Source of the DNA: Nitrospirota bacterium | Lineage (GTDB): Bacteria; Nitrospirota; Thermodesulfovibrionia; SZUA-242 | Direction of reading: 5' to 3' | NCBI GenBank assembly: GCA_003235715.1 | Contig: QJVM01000027.1 | Location: forward strand, 1 to 35,750 | DNA length: 35,750 bases | Shown: positions 1-8,485 of the stretch, piece after piece | How the letters are laid out: the number at the start of each line of letters is the position of its first letter | Numbering within the stretch: position 1 is the stretch's first letter | Translations under genes and position numbers: made by a program | The notes under the pieces: model-generated | Seen by the model: the letters and a program-made list of their open reading frames with translations, nothing else | The model's database searches: none | What the model was told of the DNA's origin: nothing

Positions 1-1989
1 GTTTCCTTCCGATTCCCCGAAATCAAAGGATAATTCCATCGGCCCGTCCTCATCAGACGAATCCGGACCCTCATCCTCAAGGCTCTGCTGTTTCGGTCCC
101 GTTGCAAAGACCTTCACACGATTGATCTCCTTGGAGGCCACACGGTTCCCGCGGGCCGTTGCAGAACGCACCGGAAGGTCCGAGAAATCCATCTCCTCCT
201 CCAGCACTTTCAGCCGGGGCTTCTTCCTGTAATGAACCCGAATCCGGAAATCCTTCCCGGTCGAGAAGGCCTGAAGGGAATCCGGCTTCCCGAAGAGCGC
301 ATAGTCCTTGTCAAGAATGAACTTCTCCACCTGGAATCGCTTCACGTAGGAAAATCCGGATGCCTTTTCCTTGTAGATCAGGTTGAAGACGAGCTTCCGA
401 TCCAGCAAGCCGACCCACGGAGCCTTTTCGCCCACAAAAATCTTCTTGGGCACGGCCGTGACCCTGTAGGTCCCGTCCTTTCGGATGGCCAGGATCCGGT
501 CATAGGGGGTGAGGGTCATGAGTTCGCCTTCGCGGACCTCGGTCCCAAGGTATCCGGTGTTTTCGTCATAGCGGACTTTCACGTGGGACATGTCCACCTT
601 CCGGGCCTCCACCACACCAAAGGTCTCGATGCGCGTCCGTCGGGAGAAGGACTTTCCGTAACGTGCGATGAGGCTGTCCAGGTACTTGACCGTGAAACCC
701 GTCATGTCCTTCAGATCCTTCCGGATCTCCTTCATCCGCTTGAGAATCTCCTGGATCTCCTTCTGGTTTTTGTCGATATCGAACCGGGAGATGCGACGGA
801 TCGGAATCTCCAGAAGCATCTCCACGTCCTCCGGGGTGATGTCGCGGGGAATCTGTTTGCGGAACGGCTCCAGTCCGGTCAGAACAGTCTTTCGTACCCC
901 CTCAGCCGTCTTTTCCTCCTCGATCCGTTTGTACACACGGTTCTCGATGAAAATCTGAACCAGCGTTTTTCGGTGCTCGGCCACCGCCTGGCGTTCCAGT
1001 TCGATCCGGAGTTCCTTCTCAAGGTCGTTCTTGAGCTTGGAAACGTTTCGCGCCAGCACTTCGGGAACCGTCATCTGGCGGGGTTTGTCCCCATCGATCA
1101 ATACCAGGTTGGCAGAAAGGGACACCTCGCAGTCCGTAAACGCGTACAGCGCCGGCTCGAGTTCCCTGGCCGTGACCCCCCGACCGGGAACAATCTCAAT
1201 CTCCGCGGATTCGGCCGTGAAATCGTTGATCTGGTGGATCTTGATCTTGCCCTTCTTCGAGGCGTCCTCGATGGAGGCGATGAGACTTTCGGTCGTGGTG
1301 GAATACGGCACCTCCCGAATCACCAGCTGCTTGGGCGACCGGATCTCGATGGTTGCCCGGACACGGACACGGCCGTTGCCTTCTTCATATTCGGAAACGT
1401 CGATTCGGCCACCCTGCGGGAAATCGGGTGCAAGGCTCACGGTCCCGCCCTTCAGAATCTCCTTCTCCGCCTGGATAAGTTCGACGAAGTTGTGGGGCAG
1501 AATGCGCGTGGACAGCCCCACGGCGATTCCCTCGGCCCCCATCGTCAGAAGCACCGGTACCTTGGCCGGAAGCGTTACCGGTTCCCGGTTCCGGCCGTCG
1601 TAGGAGTCGACCGTTTCCGTGATGTCCGGGTTGAAGAGCACCTCGCGGGCGAGGGGCGTCAAACGGCACTCGATGTATCGGGCCGCAGAAGCGGGATCGC
1701 CGGTAACGATGTTCCCGAAATTTCCCTGCCGGTCGATAAAGAATTCCCGGTTGGCGAGATTCACGAGGGCATCCCCGATGGAGGCATCGCCGTGGGGATG
1801 GTATTTCATGGCATGGCCGATCACGTTGGCGACCTTGTTGAACTTGCCGTCATCCATCTCCCAGAGCGAATGGAGGATGCGCCGCTGAACCGGCTTCAGG
1901 CCGTCGTCGATATGCGGGATCGCCCGGTCCTTGATGACGTAGGAGGCGTACTCGATGAAGTTCCGGTCGATGAGTTCTCTCAGATACAT
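1..1989 (-). CDS. parC: DNA topoisomerase IV / gyrase-type subunit A (3' end beyond window)
   Basis: This is the DNA-breaking and rejoining subunit of a type IIA topoisomerase, acting with the ParE-type subunit encoded just upstream. The reading frame is open from an ATG at 1989 to the window edge (663 codons), so the C-terminus is missing. The N-terminus MYLRELIDRNFIEYASYV and the region YHPHGDASIGDAL are typical of GyrA/ParC. The catalytic tyrosine is Tyr105 in SAARYIECRL. The end that can be seen is acidic and low in complexity (SSDEDGPMELSFDFGESEGN), which suggests the true stop is close. The start lies 21 bases after the parE stop, so the two are surely co-transcribed. The short N-terminus resembles the topoisomerase IV A subunit of Bacteroidetes more than classical GyrA. 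Family assignment is firm; parC rather than gyrA is inferred from the ParE partner. Confidence 0.9.
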   Translation of the reverse strand, partial: MYLRELIDRNFIEYASYVIKDRAIPHIDDGLKPVQRRILHSLWEMDDGKFNKVANVIGHAMKYHPHGDASIGDALVNLANREFFIDRQGNFGNIVTGDPASAARYIECRLTPLAREVLFNPDITETVDSYDGRNREPVTLPAKVPVLLTMGAEGIAVGLSTRILPHNFVELIQAEKEILKGGTVSLAPDFPQGGRIDVSEYEEGNGRVRVRATIEIRSPKQLVIREVPYSTTTESLIASIEDASKKGKIKIHQINDFTAESAEIEIVPGRGVTARELEPALYAFTDCEVSLSANLVLIDGDKPRQMTVPEVLARNVSKLKNDLEKELRIELERQAVAEHRKTLVQIFIENRVYKRIEEEKTAEGVRKTVLTGLEPFRKQIPRDITPEDVEMLLEIPIRRISRFDIDKNQKEIQEILKRMKEIRKDLKDMTGFTVKYLDSLIARYGKSFSRRTRIETFGVVEARKVDMSHVKVRYDENTGYLGTEVREGELMTLTPYDRILAIRKDGTYRVTAVPKKIFVGEKAPWVGLLDRKLVFNLIYKEKASGFSYVKRFQVEKFILDKDYALFGKPDSLQAFSTGKDFRIRVHYRKKPRLKVLEEEMDFSDLPVRSATARGNRVASKEINRVKVFATGPKQQSLEDEGPDSSDEDGPMELSFDFGESEGN

Positions 1990-2010
1990 AGCCCTGGTCC
2001 CGATATCCTT

Positions 2011-3846
2011 CTACACCATCTTTTCCATGATGTACTGACGCCGGTCCGGCGTGTTCTTTCCCATGTAGAATCCCAGGAGATCCGGGATCCGCTTGATCTC
2101 CCTGACCTGGACCTCGCGCAACCGCATCTTTTCACCGATGAACTGGCCGAACTCGCCCGGGGAAATCTCGCCGAGGCCCTTGAAGCGGGTGATTTCCGCC
2201 TTCGGTCCGATGGTACGAACCGCCTCTTCCTTCTCTTTTTCGCTGTAGCAGTAAAGAGTGCGCTTGGTGTCGCGGACCCGGAAGATGGGGGTCTCCAGAA
2301 TGTAGACGTGCCCGTTCAGCACTAGGGGCTCAAAGTACGTCAGAAAGAACGTGAGCAGCAGGTTCCGGATATGCAGGCCGTCCACGTCCGCGTCCGTGGC
2401 AATCACGATTTTCTGGTACCGGAGTCCGTCCATGGATTCTTCGACGCCCAGCGCCCTCATGATGTTGTAGAGTTCCTCGTTCTTGTAGATCCGGTCCAGT
2501 TTCTCTCCGTAGCAGTTCAGGGGCTTCCCCTTGAGCGAGTAGATGGCCTGGCACAGCACATCCCGCGCGCTGACCATGCTGCCGGCCGCCGATTGCCCTT
2601 CGGTCAGAAAGATCATGCTCTTCCGGCCCTCGACAGAACCATTGTCCGAGAGGTGAATCTTGCAGTCCTTCAGCTTGGGGATCTTGATGGCCGTTTTCCG
2701 GGCCAGTTCCCGGGCTTCCTTTTTCACCGACTGAAGATCCAGGCGGATCTTCTCGTTCATGGCAATCTTTGAAATGATGGCCTCGGCCGAGTCCCGGTTC
2801 CGGTGGAGGAGATCCTCCACATGCTTCTTCACCTCGGAAACCACCCACGACCGGATCTCCATGTTTCCGAGCCTGCTCTTGGTCTGGGATTCGAAGACCG
2901 GGTCGTCAATCCTGATGGATATGGCTCCGAGCAGTCCTTCCCTCACGTCCACGGCCGAAAAGTTCCTGCCCGCAAACTCGTTGATCCCCTTGAGGATGCC
3001 TTCCCGGAAGGCCGACTGATGCGTCCCGCCGTCCGGCGTGTACTGTCCGTTCACAAAGGAATAATAGGTATCGCCATAGGCCTCGGTATGCGTGAGGGCA
3101 AACTCCAGTCGCTCCGAGGTGTAGTGGAGCAACGGATAGAGGGCCGACTCGCCGATCTCCGCATCCAGAAGGTCATAGAGCCCCCGTTCCGACCGGATCG
3201 TCCGGCCGTTGTAATTCAGTCCCAGGCCTGCATTCAGGCAGGCATAATGCCAGAGCCGCTTCTCGAGAAAACTCTCCTGAAATTCGTAGTCAGGAAAGAT
3301 CTCGTGGTCCGGCGTGAAGCTGATCTCCGTCCCGGTGCGGTCCCTGGTCTTTCCTGAAAGGTCTTCCTTGAGAATCCCCCGTGCAAAGACGGCCTCCCGG
3401 AACTCGCCGTCCCGAACCGATCGGATACGGAACGACTCGGAAAGGGCGTTCACCGCCTTGCAGCCCACGCCGTTCAGGCCCACGGAAAACTTGAATACCT
3501 GGGTGTCGTATTTGGCCCCGGTATTGATCCGGGAAACACACTCCACCACCTTCCCGAGCGGGATGCCCCTGCCGTAGTCCCGAACCGTGACGCGGTCCTC
3601 CTGGATCTCTACGTCAATCTTCTTTCCGAAGCCCATGATGTATTCGTCTACGGCGTTGTCGATAGCTTCCTTCAGAAGCACATAGATTCCGTCATCGTGA
3701 TTGGAGCCGTCGCCCAGGCGCCCGATATACATGCCGTAACGGAGACGGATATGTTCCAGGGAAGAGAGGGTCTTGATCTTGCTCTCGTCATAAACCGGCA
3801 GAGCCGCCGGACGGTCAGTACGGGTCAGTCTTTTTCCTGCCTTCAA
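2011..3846 (-). CDS. parE: DNA topoisomerase IV subunit B, Bacteroidetes-like type
   Basis: ATPase subunit of the type IIA topoisomerase, 611 residues. It has a GHKL ATPase domain (EAIDNAVDEY and DYGRGIP, about residues 60-115), a transducer domain, and a TOPRIM domain with ATDADVDGLHIRN and FKGLGEISPGEF. The start is TTG at 3846, preceded by AAGGAG eight bases upstream. It overlaps the stop of the DUF1189 gene by four bases, which suggests translational coupling. The N-terminal block LRYGMYIGRLGDGS and the block GHVYILETPIFRVRDTKRTLYCYS match the topoisomerase IV B type known from Bacteroidetes. One oddity is the TOPRIM motif usually written EGDSA, which here reads EGQSA. The metal-binding Glu is kept, and the substituted residue is not one of the metal-binding acids. 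Family assignment is firm. Confidence 0.92.
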   Translation of the reverse strand: MKAGKRLTRTDRPAALPVYDESKIKTLSSLEHIRLRYGMYIGRLGDGSNHDDGIYVLLKEAIDNAVDEYIMGFGKKIDVEIQEDRVTVRDYGRGIPLGKVVECVSRINTGAKYDTQVFKFSVGLNGVGCKAVNALSESFRIRSVRDGEFREAVFARGILKEDLSGKTRDRTGTEISFTPDHEIFPDYEFQESFLEKRLWHYACLNAGLGLNYNGRTIRSERGLYDLLDAEIGESALYPLLHYTSERLEFALTHTEAYGDTYYSFVNGQYTPDGGTHQSAFREGILKGINEFAGRNFSAVDVREGLLGAISIRIDDPVFESQTKSRLGNMEIRSWVVSEVKKHVEDLLHRNRDSAEAIISKIAMNEKIRLDLQSVKKEARELARKTAIKIPKLKDCKIHLSDNGSVEGRKSMIFLTEGQSAAGSMVSARDVLCQAIYSLKGKPLNCYGEKLDRIYKNEELYNIMRALGVEESMDGLRYQKIVIATDADVDGLHIRNLLLTFFLTYFEPLVLNGHVYILETPIFRVRDTKRTLYCYSEKEKEEAVRTIGPKAEITRFKGLGEISPGEFGQFIGEKMRLREVQVREIKRIPDLLGFYMGKNTPDRRQYIMEKMV

Positions 3847-4658
3847 ACCGATATCTCCTTGCTTCGGGTGATGGACGTACGCATGGTCTGGTACACATAG
3901 GCGGCGGCGACCAACTGGTAAAAGAGGCCGATCATGGGGACCTGGACGTTAAGAAAAAGGAAGATCCCCTCGATGAGGGCCGCCGGGGTGAGCGACACCG
4001 CGGTGAGTCTCAGAACAGCATCGAAATCAAGGGTCGTTGCGCGGGCCAGCATGACCAGGCGAGCAAGAATGCCAAAGGCCAGCATCTGGAATATCCGGTA
4101 AAGATACCCCATGACCACCAGAAACGGATAGGCCAGAAGGGGGAGAACCGTTGCAAAAGCCTCGGCCCCCTCGGTAACCTGTTCCCGGTTGATGGTGAGT
4201 GTTCCAAAATCGGCCAGCGGAGCCTCTGTCACCTGCCCACCGAGGCCGCGAAACTGAACCGCCGAGCGTGTCAGGAGAAGTACAGCATCAGTATTTTCGA
4301 GGGACGCGACCTTGCCCGTGGTGTCAAAGATGGCCACGGGTGTCCCCCCAGCCTCAAGAACAAAGGGCTGTTCGGCATCCACCTCGGCCACGCCGTCATG
4401 AATCCGGACCTCGGGCATGGGTTCAATAATGGACGGCAGGTCCTCCGCCACAAAGCCCTTAAAGGTTCTGGTAAGTCCCGCGGAGTGGAGCACGGAAACC
4501 AGCGCCACCAGCGCGAGAAGGTACAGGAACCCTCTGCCGTTCCAGCGCAGTCGCACCTCCTCATAGAGTTCTACGGAATGAAAGGATTTCAGGAGGACGA
4601 TGGGGAAAGGGGTCTTTCGGAATTTCGCCCGCTGGCCATCGGGGAGATCTTGCGTCAT
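3843..4658 (-). CDS. DUF1189-like membrane protein
   Basis: Predicted integral membrane protein of 271 residues and unknown function. After a soluble N-terminus there is one membrane segment at about 45-62. An extracytoplasmic domain of roughly 100 residues follows, containing VAIFDTTGKV, and then several hydrophobic segments from about 168 to the end. This layout and the DTTG block match the DUF1189 family as I know it. The gene overlaps parE by four bases (TTGA), so it shares a transcript with the topoisomerase genes, but nothing in the sequence ties it to DNA topology. No clear ribosome binding site precedes the ATG, and no other in-frame ATG offers a better start. Confidence 0.7.
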   Translation of the reverse strand: MTQDLPDGQRAKFRKTPFPIVLLKSFHSVELYEEVRLRWNGRGFLYLLALVALVSVLHSAGLTRTFKGFVAEDLPSIIEPMPEVRIHDGVAEVDAEQPFVLEAGGTPVAIFDTTGKVASLENTDAVLLLTRSAVQFRGLGGQVTEAPLADFGTLTINREQVTEGAEAFATVLPLLAYPFLVVMGYLYRIFQMLAFGILARLVMLARATTLDFDAVLRLTAVSLTPAALIEGIFLFLNVQVPMIGLFYQLVAAAYVYQTMRTSITRSKEISV

Positions 4659-4748
4659 TGGCGTGATTTTATCGAAGCACCGGACCTGAGTTCAATGCGC
4701 CCGGGGAACTTACAGGGCTCTTCTCCCAATTCCAGTGGCGTGCCCGTT

Positions 4749-5267
4749 TCAGGGGCGGGCTCCGGAAAGCCATTTACGTATCCCCGGTTCCGCCGTTTTC
4801 TCCCATTCCGGGGACATCCGGCGCTCCAGAAACTGGCTGAAGAGCTTTTCCACCGTGCGAGTCACCGCTTCCACCAGGCAGAGTCTTTCGAGTGCAAGCG
4901 CCTGAGGATGCTCCTCACCGTCCCGCTCCGGTCTCGGAATCTTCAGCGAATGGAGGTCAAGGCTGTCTGAATCAAGAATAAAGCGCCACTCCTGCTGGTC
5001 CATGTGCAGCAGATATTCGGCCTTGCGTATCCGTCGGCCCGAACTCAGAGCCCAACGGGCATCGTCATGTTCCGACGCATCCCCTCTCCACGTCAAATCT
5101 GATGCCGTCCGGCCTTCGGCGGATTCCAGGGCAAGGCGCCCTCCCAGCCAGAGTTCGACGGCCTTGCCGTCGGGCAACCGAAACAAACCATTGTTTCGCT
5201 CACTTTCGTACCAGAGCCAGAGCAGGAACTCACGGCCGGCACTTTCGTTCTGAACCTTCACCGCCAT
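4749..5267 (-). CDS. RdgC-like protein, C-terminal half as a separate gene
   Basis: Soluble protein of 172 residues. The pattern FLLWLWYESE near the N-terminus, a central region of aliphatic and acidic stretches, and LEARLxxxEAVTRTVEKLFSQFL-like helices at the end resemble the second half of deltaproteobacterial RdgC-type proteins. The upstream gene supplies the first half. The two genes share one base (TGATG), so they should be translated together and probably act as a pair. RdgC in E. coli is a ring-forming DNA-binding protein linked to recombination. That this pair has the same role is inference. No transmembrane or signal sequences are seen. A weak 5-bp hairpin spans the stop codon. Confidence 0.55.
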   Translation of the reverse strand: MAVKVQNESAGREFLLWLWYESERNNGLFRLPDGKAVELWLGGRLALESAEGRTASDLTWRGDASEHDDARWALSSGRRIRKAEYLLHMDQQEWRFILDSDSLDLHSLKIPRPERDGEEHPQALALERLCLVEAVTRTVEKLFSQFLERRMSPEWEKTAEPGIRKWLSGARP

Positions 5268-5863
5268 CAGGCCGTCTTCCTTTCAGACCTCGACACGGCT
5301 CTGTCCCGGAGAGCCCGCTCGGTGCGTGATTTCAGGGTGTCCCGAACAAGAGCCATTCCAAAGGTCCGCTCGAAGAGTTCCATAAAGAGGGTACATGAGC
5401 TCTGTCCGGTCCCGGTGAAGAGCACACGGCCGTCCTCAAGGTTCCAGGCGACGTCAAAAATCCTTATACTCGGAAGGGTTTGTTTGAGAAGAAACGCGTG
5501 AATGCGCTCCCGGATTTCGCGCTTCTCCCTTCGGGACAAACGCTCAACACCCCGCTCCTCCATCAGCCTTTGGGCCTCCCGATCGGAACGGTACTTCACC
5601 AATCGTGGAGAAACAGACTTCCGGTCCAGACGAAAGGAAAAAAGGAGGTAAGGTCCCGCAAATATGGCCTCTTCAGACGGGGGCTCAAAAGGATTCCCGG
5701 GAAAGGCCCATCCGTATGCCTGCGGGGCTTCGTTCACCTCGTCCCGGGCTGTAAAGGCGTAGCGTTCCATGTCCATCGGATAACGGATTCGGTAGTCCCC
5801 GGGAGGTTGTCCTGAAGGACGGAACTCAACAAGGCTCATGGAACGTGAATCAAGAAAGTTCAT
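5267..5863 (-). CDS. rdgC: Recombination-associated protein RdgC-like, N-terminal half
   Basis: Protein of about 198 residues resembling the N-terminal and central part of RdgC. The visible RdgC-like blocks are AYGWAFPG (the GW region), LLFSFRLDRKSVSPRLVKY, the charged helix LSRREKREIRERIHAFLL, and LPSIRIFDVAWNLEDGRVLF followed by LFERTFGM. The start is uncertain. ATG at 5863 gives MNFLDSRSMSLVEF, which fits RdgC N-termini as I recall them but has only a weak ribosome site. An in-frame TTG at 5893 has GGAG six bases upstream and would add ten residues. It ends by sharing one base with the next gene, which looks like the missing C-terminal half. RdgC binds DNA and modulates RecA in E. coli; function here is inferred. 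Confidence 0.65.
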   Translation of the reverse strand: MNFLDSRSMSLVEFRPSGQPPGDYRIRYPMDMERYAFTARDEVNEAPQAYGWAFPGNPFEPPSEEAIFAGPYLLFSFRLDRKSVSPRLVKYRSDREAQRLMEERGVERLSRREKREIRERIHAFLLKQTLPSIRIFDVAWNLEDGRVLFTGTGQSSCTLFMELFERTFGMALVRDTLKSRTERALRDRAVSRSERKTA

Positions 5864-5983
5864 AGTCTTCAAACCGCACTGTCCCTCGATCAAACGCGGC
5901 TCCGCTTTGGAATTCGAATCCCCTTACAAAGGGAGTCTGCTGGTCGACGGCACCTGCTACTCTGATTGGGCACGGCAACCTCT

Positions 5984-6005
5984 GAAGGCCGGGCCCCCGG
6001 CCTTC
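5984..6005 (-). terminator. Perfect GC-rich stem-loop after the last che gene
   Basis: A 10-bp inverted repeat (GAAGGCCGGG / CCCGGCCTTC) with a 2-base spacer lies nine bases after the stop of the final cheY. It is likely the end of the chemosensory transcript. There is no T-run after it on the minus strand, so it is not a textbook rho-independent terminator. It may instead protect the 3' end or work with Rho. Confidence 0.45.
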
Positions 6006-6013
6006 TCCAAAAA

Positions 6014-6382
6014 CTATTTCTCCAGGAATTGGCTTACGATCCCGACCAGTTCCTGAGTCTGGATCGGCTTCGCGAGATAAGCATTGGCGCCCAGCGCAAG
6101 GGCCCGTTGCCGATCTTCCTCAGCCCCTTCCGTCGTGATAATCACGATGGGAATATCCTTGTACTCAGGGGTGCCCCGTAGGTGGTGAACCAGCTTCAGG
6201 CCATCCATCACCGGCATATTGATATCGGCAACAATCACGTCGAATTGCCGCTCCCCAATCAGCCGCAGAGCTTCCACCCCGTCCATCGCCTCAGTCACCC
6301 TGGCATCCTTCAGGCGTCGAAGCGCGAAGGACACGAGTTGCCGCATGGTGGGCGAGTCTTCGACAATTAGAATTTCCGCCAT
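6014..6382 (-). CDS. cheY: CheY-like single-domain response regulator
   Basis: A 122-residue receiver domain with no output domain. The acidic pocket is Glu8-Asp9, the phosphoacceptor is Asp53 in VADINMP, the switch Thr lies in IVIITTEG, and the conserved lysine is Lys105 in AKPIQ. It is the last gene of the chemosensory locus, after cheB, with an AAAGGG ribosome site just before its ATG. It probably accepts phosphate from the CheA of this locus and passes the signal to an unidentified output or acts as a phosphate sink. A second CheY-like gene opens the locus at 19987. The two share the same plan but differ in sequence. Confidence 0.9.
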   Translation of the reverse strand: MAEILIVEDSPTMRQLVSFALRRLKDARVTEAMDGVEALRLIGERQFDVIVADINMPVMDGLKLVHHLRGTPEYKDIPIVIITTEGAEEDRQRALALGANAYLAKPIQTQELVGIVSQFLEK

Positions 6383-6518
6383 AACCCTTTAACCCGACAG
6401 GGCGACCAAGACCTCCCCCAACTCACAGCGGGAAACGGCCTTTTCTCCCCCTCGTCCGCAGAAAGTGAGCCTTCTTCAAAGGAATATGCCTGGGGCGGGA
6501 AGCGACTCCGATCCCGGT

Positions 6519-7625
6519 TCAGCCCGCATGACCCTGCCGGCCGAATGAACCAGCTTCCGGGGTAACACCACAGATACGGACCATCTCGCCTGGAATCCGG
6601 TCCAGAGGCAACACCTGACGCGCCGCACCGGCCAGAATTGCATCCTGAGGCATGCCGAAGATAACCGCTGTTTCCTCGGATTCGGCAATAGTATAACCAC
6701 CGTTTCCGGTGATTTCCAACATGCCCTTGCGTCCGTCACCCCCCATCCCGGTGAGAAGGATTCCCATGAGTTTTCCCCCACATAGGCGGGCCGCCCCCTC
6801 CATCATCCGGTCGATGGAGGGAACGTAGGAATCCCCATCGCCGGCGTGACGGGTCTGGACAAAAATGCGGCCGCCGGCCTCTCCAAAGTGCGCGTGAGTG
6901 CCGCCTGCCGCGATATAGGCCGTACCCGGACTCAATGTTTCCCGGCCGCTGACTTCCTGTACACGGATGGGGCAGGTCCGGTTCAGCCTTTCCGCAAAAG
7001 TCCGGGTGAATCCGGCGGGCATATGCTGGCTGATAATAATCGGTACCGGAAAGTCTGCCGGAAGCTCCGAGAGAATGAACTGGATGGCCGACGGGCCTCC
7101 CGTGGAGGCTCCGATGGTGACCGCTCGGAGCGTCTGCACGCTCTGGTGGGACTGCCGTATGCGAACACTGCGCGAGAGAAGTTCCACCCTGCGGCGTACC
7201 TTGTCCATTCCCGCCGTGGCCAGGACTGCAATCCTGGAGGATAGTTCCCGGGACATGGAGACCATATCTGCCGTTCCCTGGCCTCTGGGCTTCGCAATGA
7301 AGTCCACTGCGCCGAGGTCCATGGCCTGAAACACCGAGGAGGTTTCGCTCTGGGCGCTGACCACAATCACCGGAATGGGGTGGTGGTGAAGCATCCAGCG
7401 AAGGAAGGCAAATCCGTCCATGACCGGCATCTCGAGGTCCAGAATAACAACGTCGGGTTGGAGTTGGACCACACGACTGATGGCTTCGTGGCCGTTGCCT
7501 GCCGTACCCACGACTTCAAATCCGCCCACGGAGCGTACGATCTGTCCGAAGGCGTGCCGGGTCAGCGCAGAGTCGTCCACCACAAGGACGCGAACCGGCT
7601 TGTCCAGTGCCGCCGGGCCCTTCAT
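6519..7625 (-). CDS. cheB: Chemotaxis response regulator protein-glutamate methylesterase CheB
   Basis: A 368-residue two-domain protein that removes methyl groups from, and deamidates, chemoreceptor glutamate sites. The N-terminal receiver domain has Asp17-Asp18 and phosphoacceptor Asp63 (ILDLEMP). The C-terminal esterase has the catalytic triad Ser174 (GASTGGP), His201 (SQHMPAGFT) and Asp297 (GMGGDG). The domains are joined by an arginine-rich linker at about 140-165. The ATG overlaps the cheR stop by four bases (ATGA), so the methylation and demethylation enzymes are translationally coupled. Length and motif order are standard for CheB. A 136-base gap separates it from the following cheY. 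Confidence 0.95.
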   Translation of the reverse strand: MKGPAALDKPVRVLVVDDSALTRHAFGQIVRSVGGFEVVGTAGNGHEAISRVVQLQPDVVILDLEMPVMDGFAFLRWMLHHHPIPVIVVSAQSETSSVFQAMDLGAVDFIAKPRGQGTADMVSMSRELSSRIAVLATAGMDKVRRRVELLSRSVRIRQSHQSVQTLRAVTIGASTGGPSAIQFILSELPADFPVPIIISQHMPAGFTRTFAERLNRTCPIRVQEVSGRETLSPGTAYIAAGGTHAHFGEAGGRIFVQTRHAGDGDSYVPSIDRMMEGAARLCGGKLMGILLTGMGGDGRKGMLEITGNGGYTIAESEETAVIFGMPQDAILAGAARQVLPLDRIPGEMVRICGVTPEAGSFGRQGHAG

Positions 7626-8485
7626 GGAAGCCCTCCGGGGACCGCTTTCTGGTATACCATGTCATTCTTCAGGTGGCGGAGAGAAAATGCTGTGGAGATG
7701 TTCATAAGAGATTCCGAATGCCCCAGAAGGAGCCAGCCTCCACCCACCAAGCGATCATTAAAGTTCTCCATGACCTTTTTCTTGGCTGTCAGATCAAAAT
7801 AGATCAGGACGTTCCTGCAGAAGATGATGTCCATCGGCTCCAGAAGCCGGGTCCTGACAGAATCCAGAAGGTTCAGATTCCCCAAGGACACATACCTCTT
7901 GACCCCGTCCACAATTCGGTAGGAACCGTCCTCCTCCTGTTCAAAATATTTCCTGAGATAGTAGGCGTCAGTCGTTCTAAAGGAATTCTGGCGATAGACC
8001 CCGAGCCGGGCAACGCCAAGGACCCGCTGATTGATATCGCTTCCAAGAATCTGGATATCCCAGTCCCGGAGCTCAGGGTCCTCCATGATCAACATGGCCA
8101 GGGTATAGGGCTCTTCACCCGTGGAACATCCCGCCGACCAGATCCGGAGTCGGCGCGTCCTCCCTTTCCTATTCTTAAGTTCCGGGAGAATTTCCCTGCT
8201 GAACGCATCGAGTTGGCGCTGCTCACGAAAAAAATACGTCTCGTTAATCGTGAGCACGTCCATGACGTCGACCAGCTCCTCCTCCTTCCGCCGGTCATAG
8301 CGGAGAAACCGGTAATACTCCTTGAAGTCCGAGATATGGAGGATTTTCAATCTCCGGGCAAGCCGCTTTTCAAAGAGCCCCCTCGAACCCTCGTCAAAGA
8401 AAATGCCGCAATAGTCGTGGAAGTAATCCCTTAACAGCCGGAACATTTCGTCGGACAGGGTAACGGATTCGTCAAGCTTGAGCAT
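7622..8485 (-). CDS. cheR: Chemotaxis protein methyltransferase CheR
   Basis: S-adenosylmethionine-dependent methyltransferase that methylates glutamates on chemoreceptors, about 287 residues. It has the small N-terminal helical CheR domain, then the Rossmann-like catalytic domain. The SAM-binding motif is WSAGCSTGEEPYTLA, followed by LGSDIN and FCRNVLIYFD. There is no TPR extension. The ATG at 8485 has GGGAG eight bases upstream and lies inside the end of the HEAT-repeat gene (14-base overlap); a TTG one codon upstream is a less likely start. It overlaps cheB by four bases. Confidence 0.95.
   Translation of the reverse strand: MLKLDESVTLSDEMFRLLRDYFHDYCGIFFDEGSRGLFEKRLARRLKILHISDFKEYYRFLRYDRRKEEELVDVMDVLTINETYFFREQRQLDAFSREILPELKNRKGRTRRLRIWSAGCSTGEEPYTLAMLIMEDPELRDWDIQILGSDINQRVLGVARLGVYRQNSFRTTDAYYLRKYFEQEEDGSYRIVDGVKRYVSLGNLNLLDSVRTRLLEPMDIIFCRNVLIYFDLTAKKKVMENFNDRLVGGGWLLLGHSESLMNISTAFSLRHLKNDMVYQKAVPGGLP

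Noticed and set aside
232-2325. A 697-codon open frame on the plus strand
   Set aside because: It lies antisense to parC and parE, whose protein motifs are unmistakable. Its translation is rich in Arg/Gly/His/Leu with no family features. It is a by-product of high GC content.
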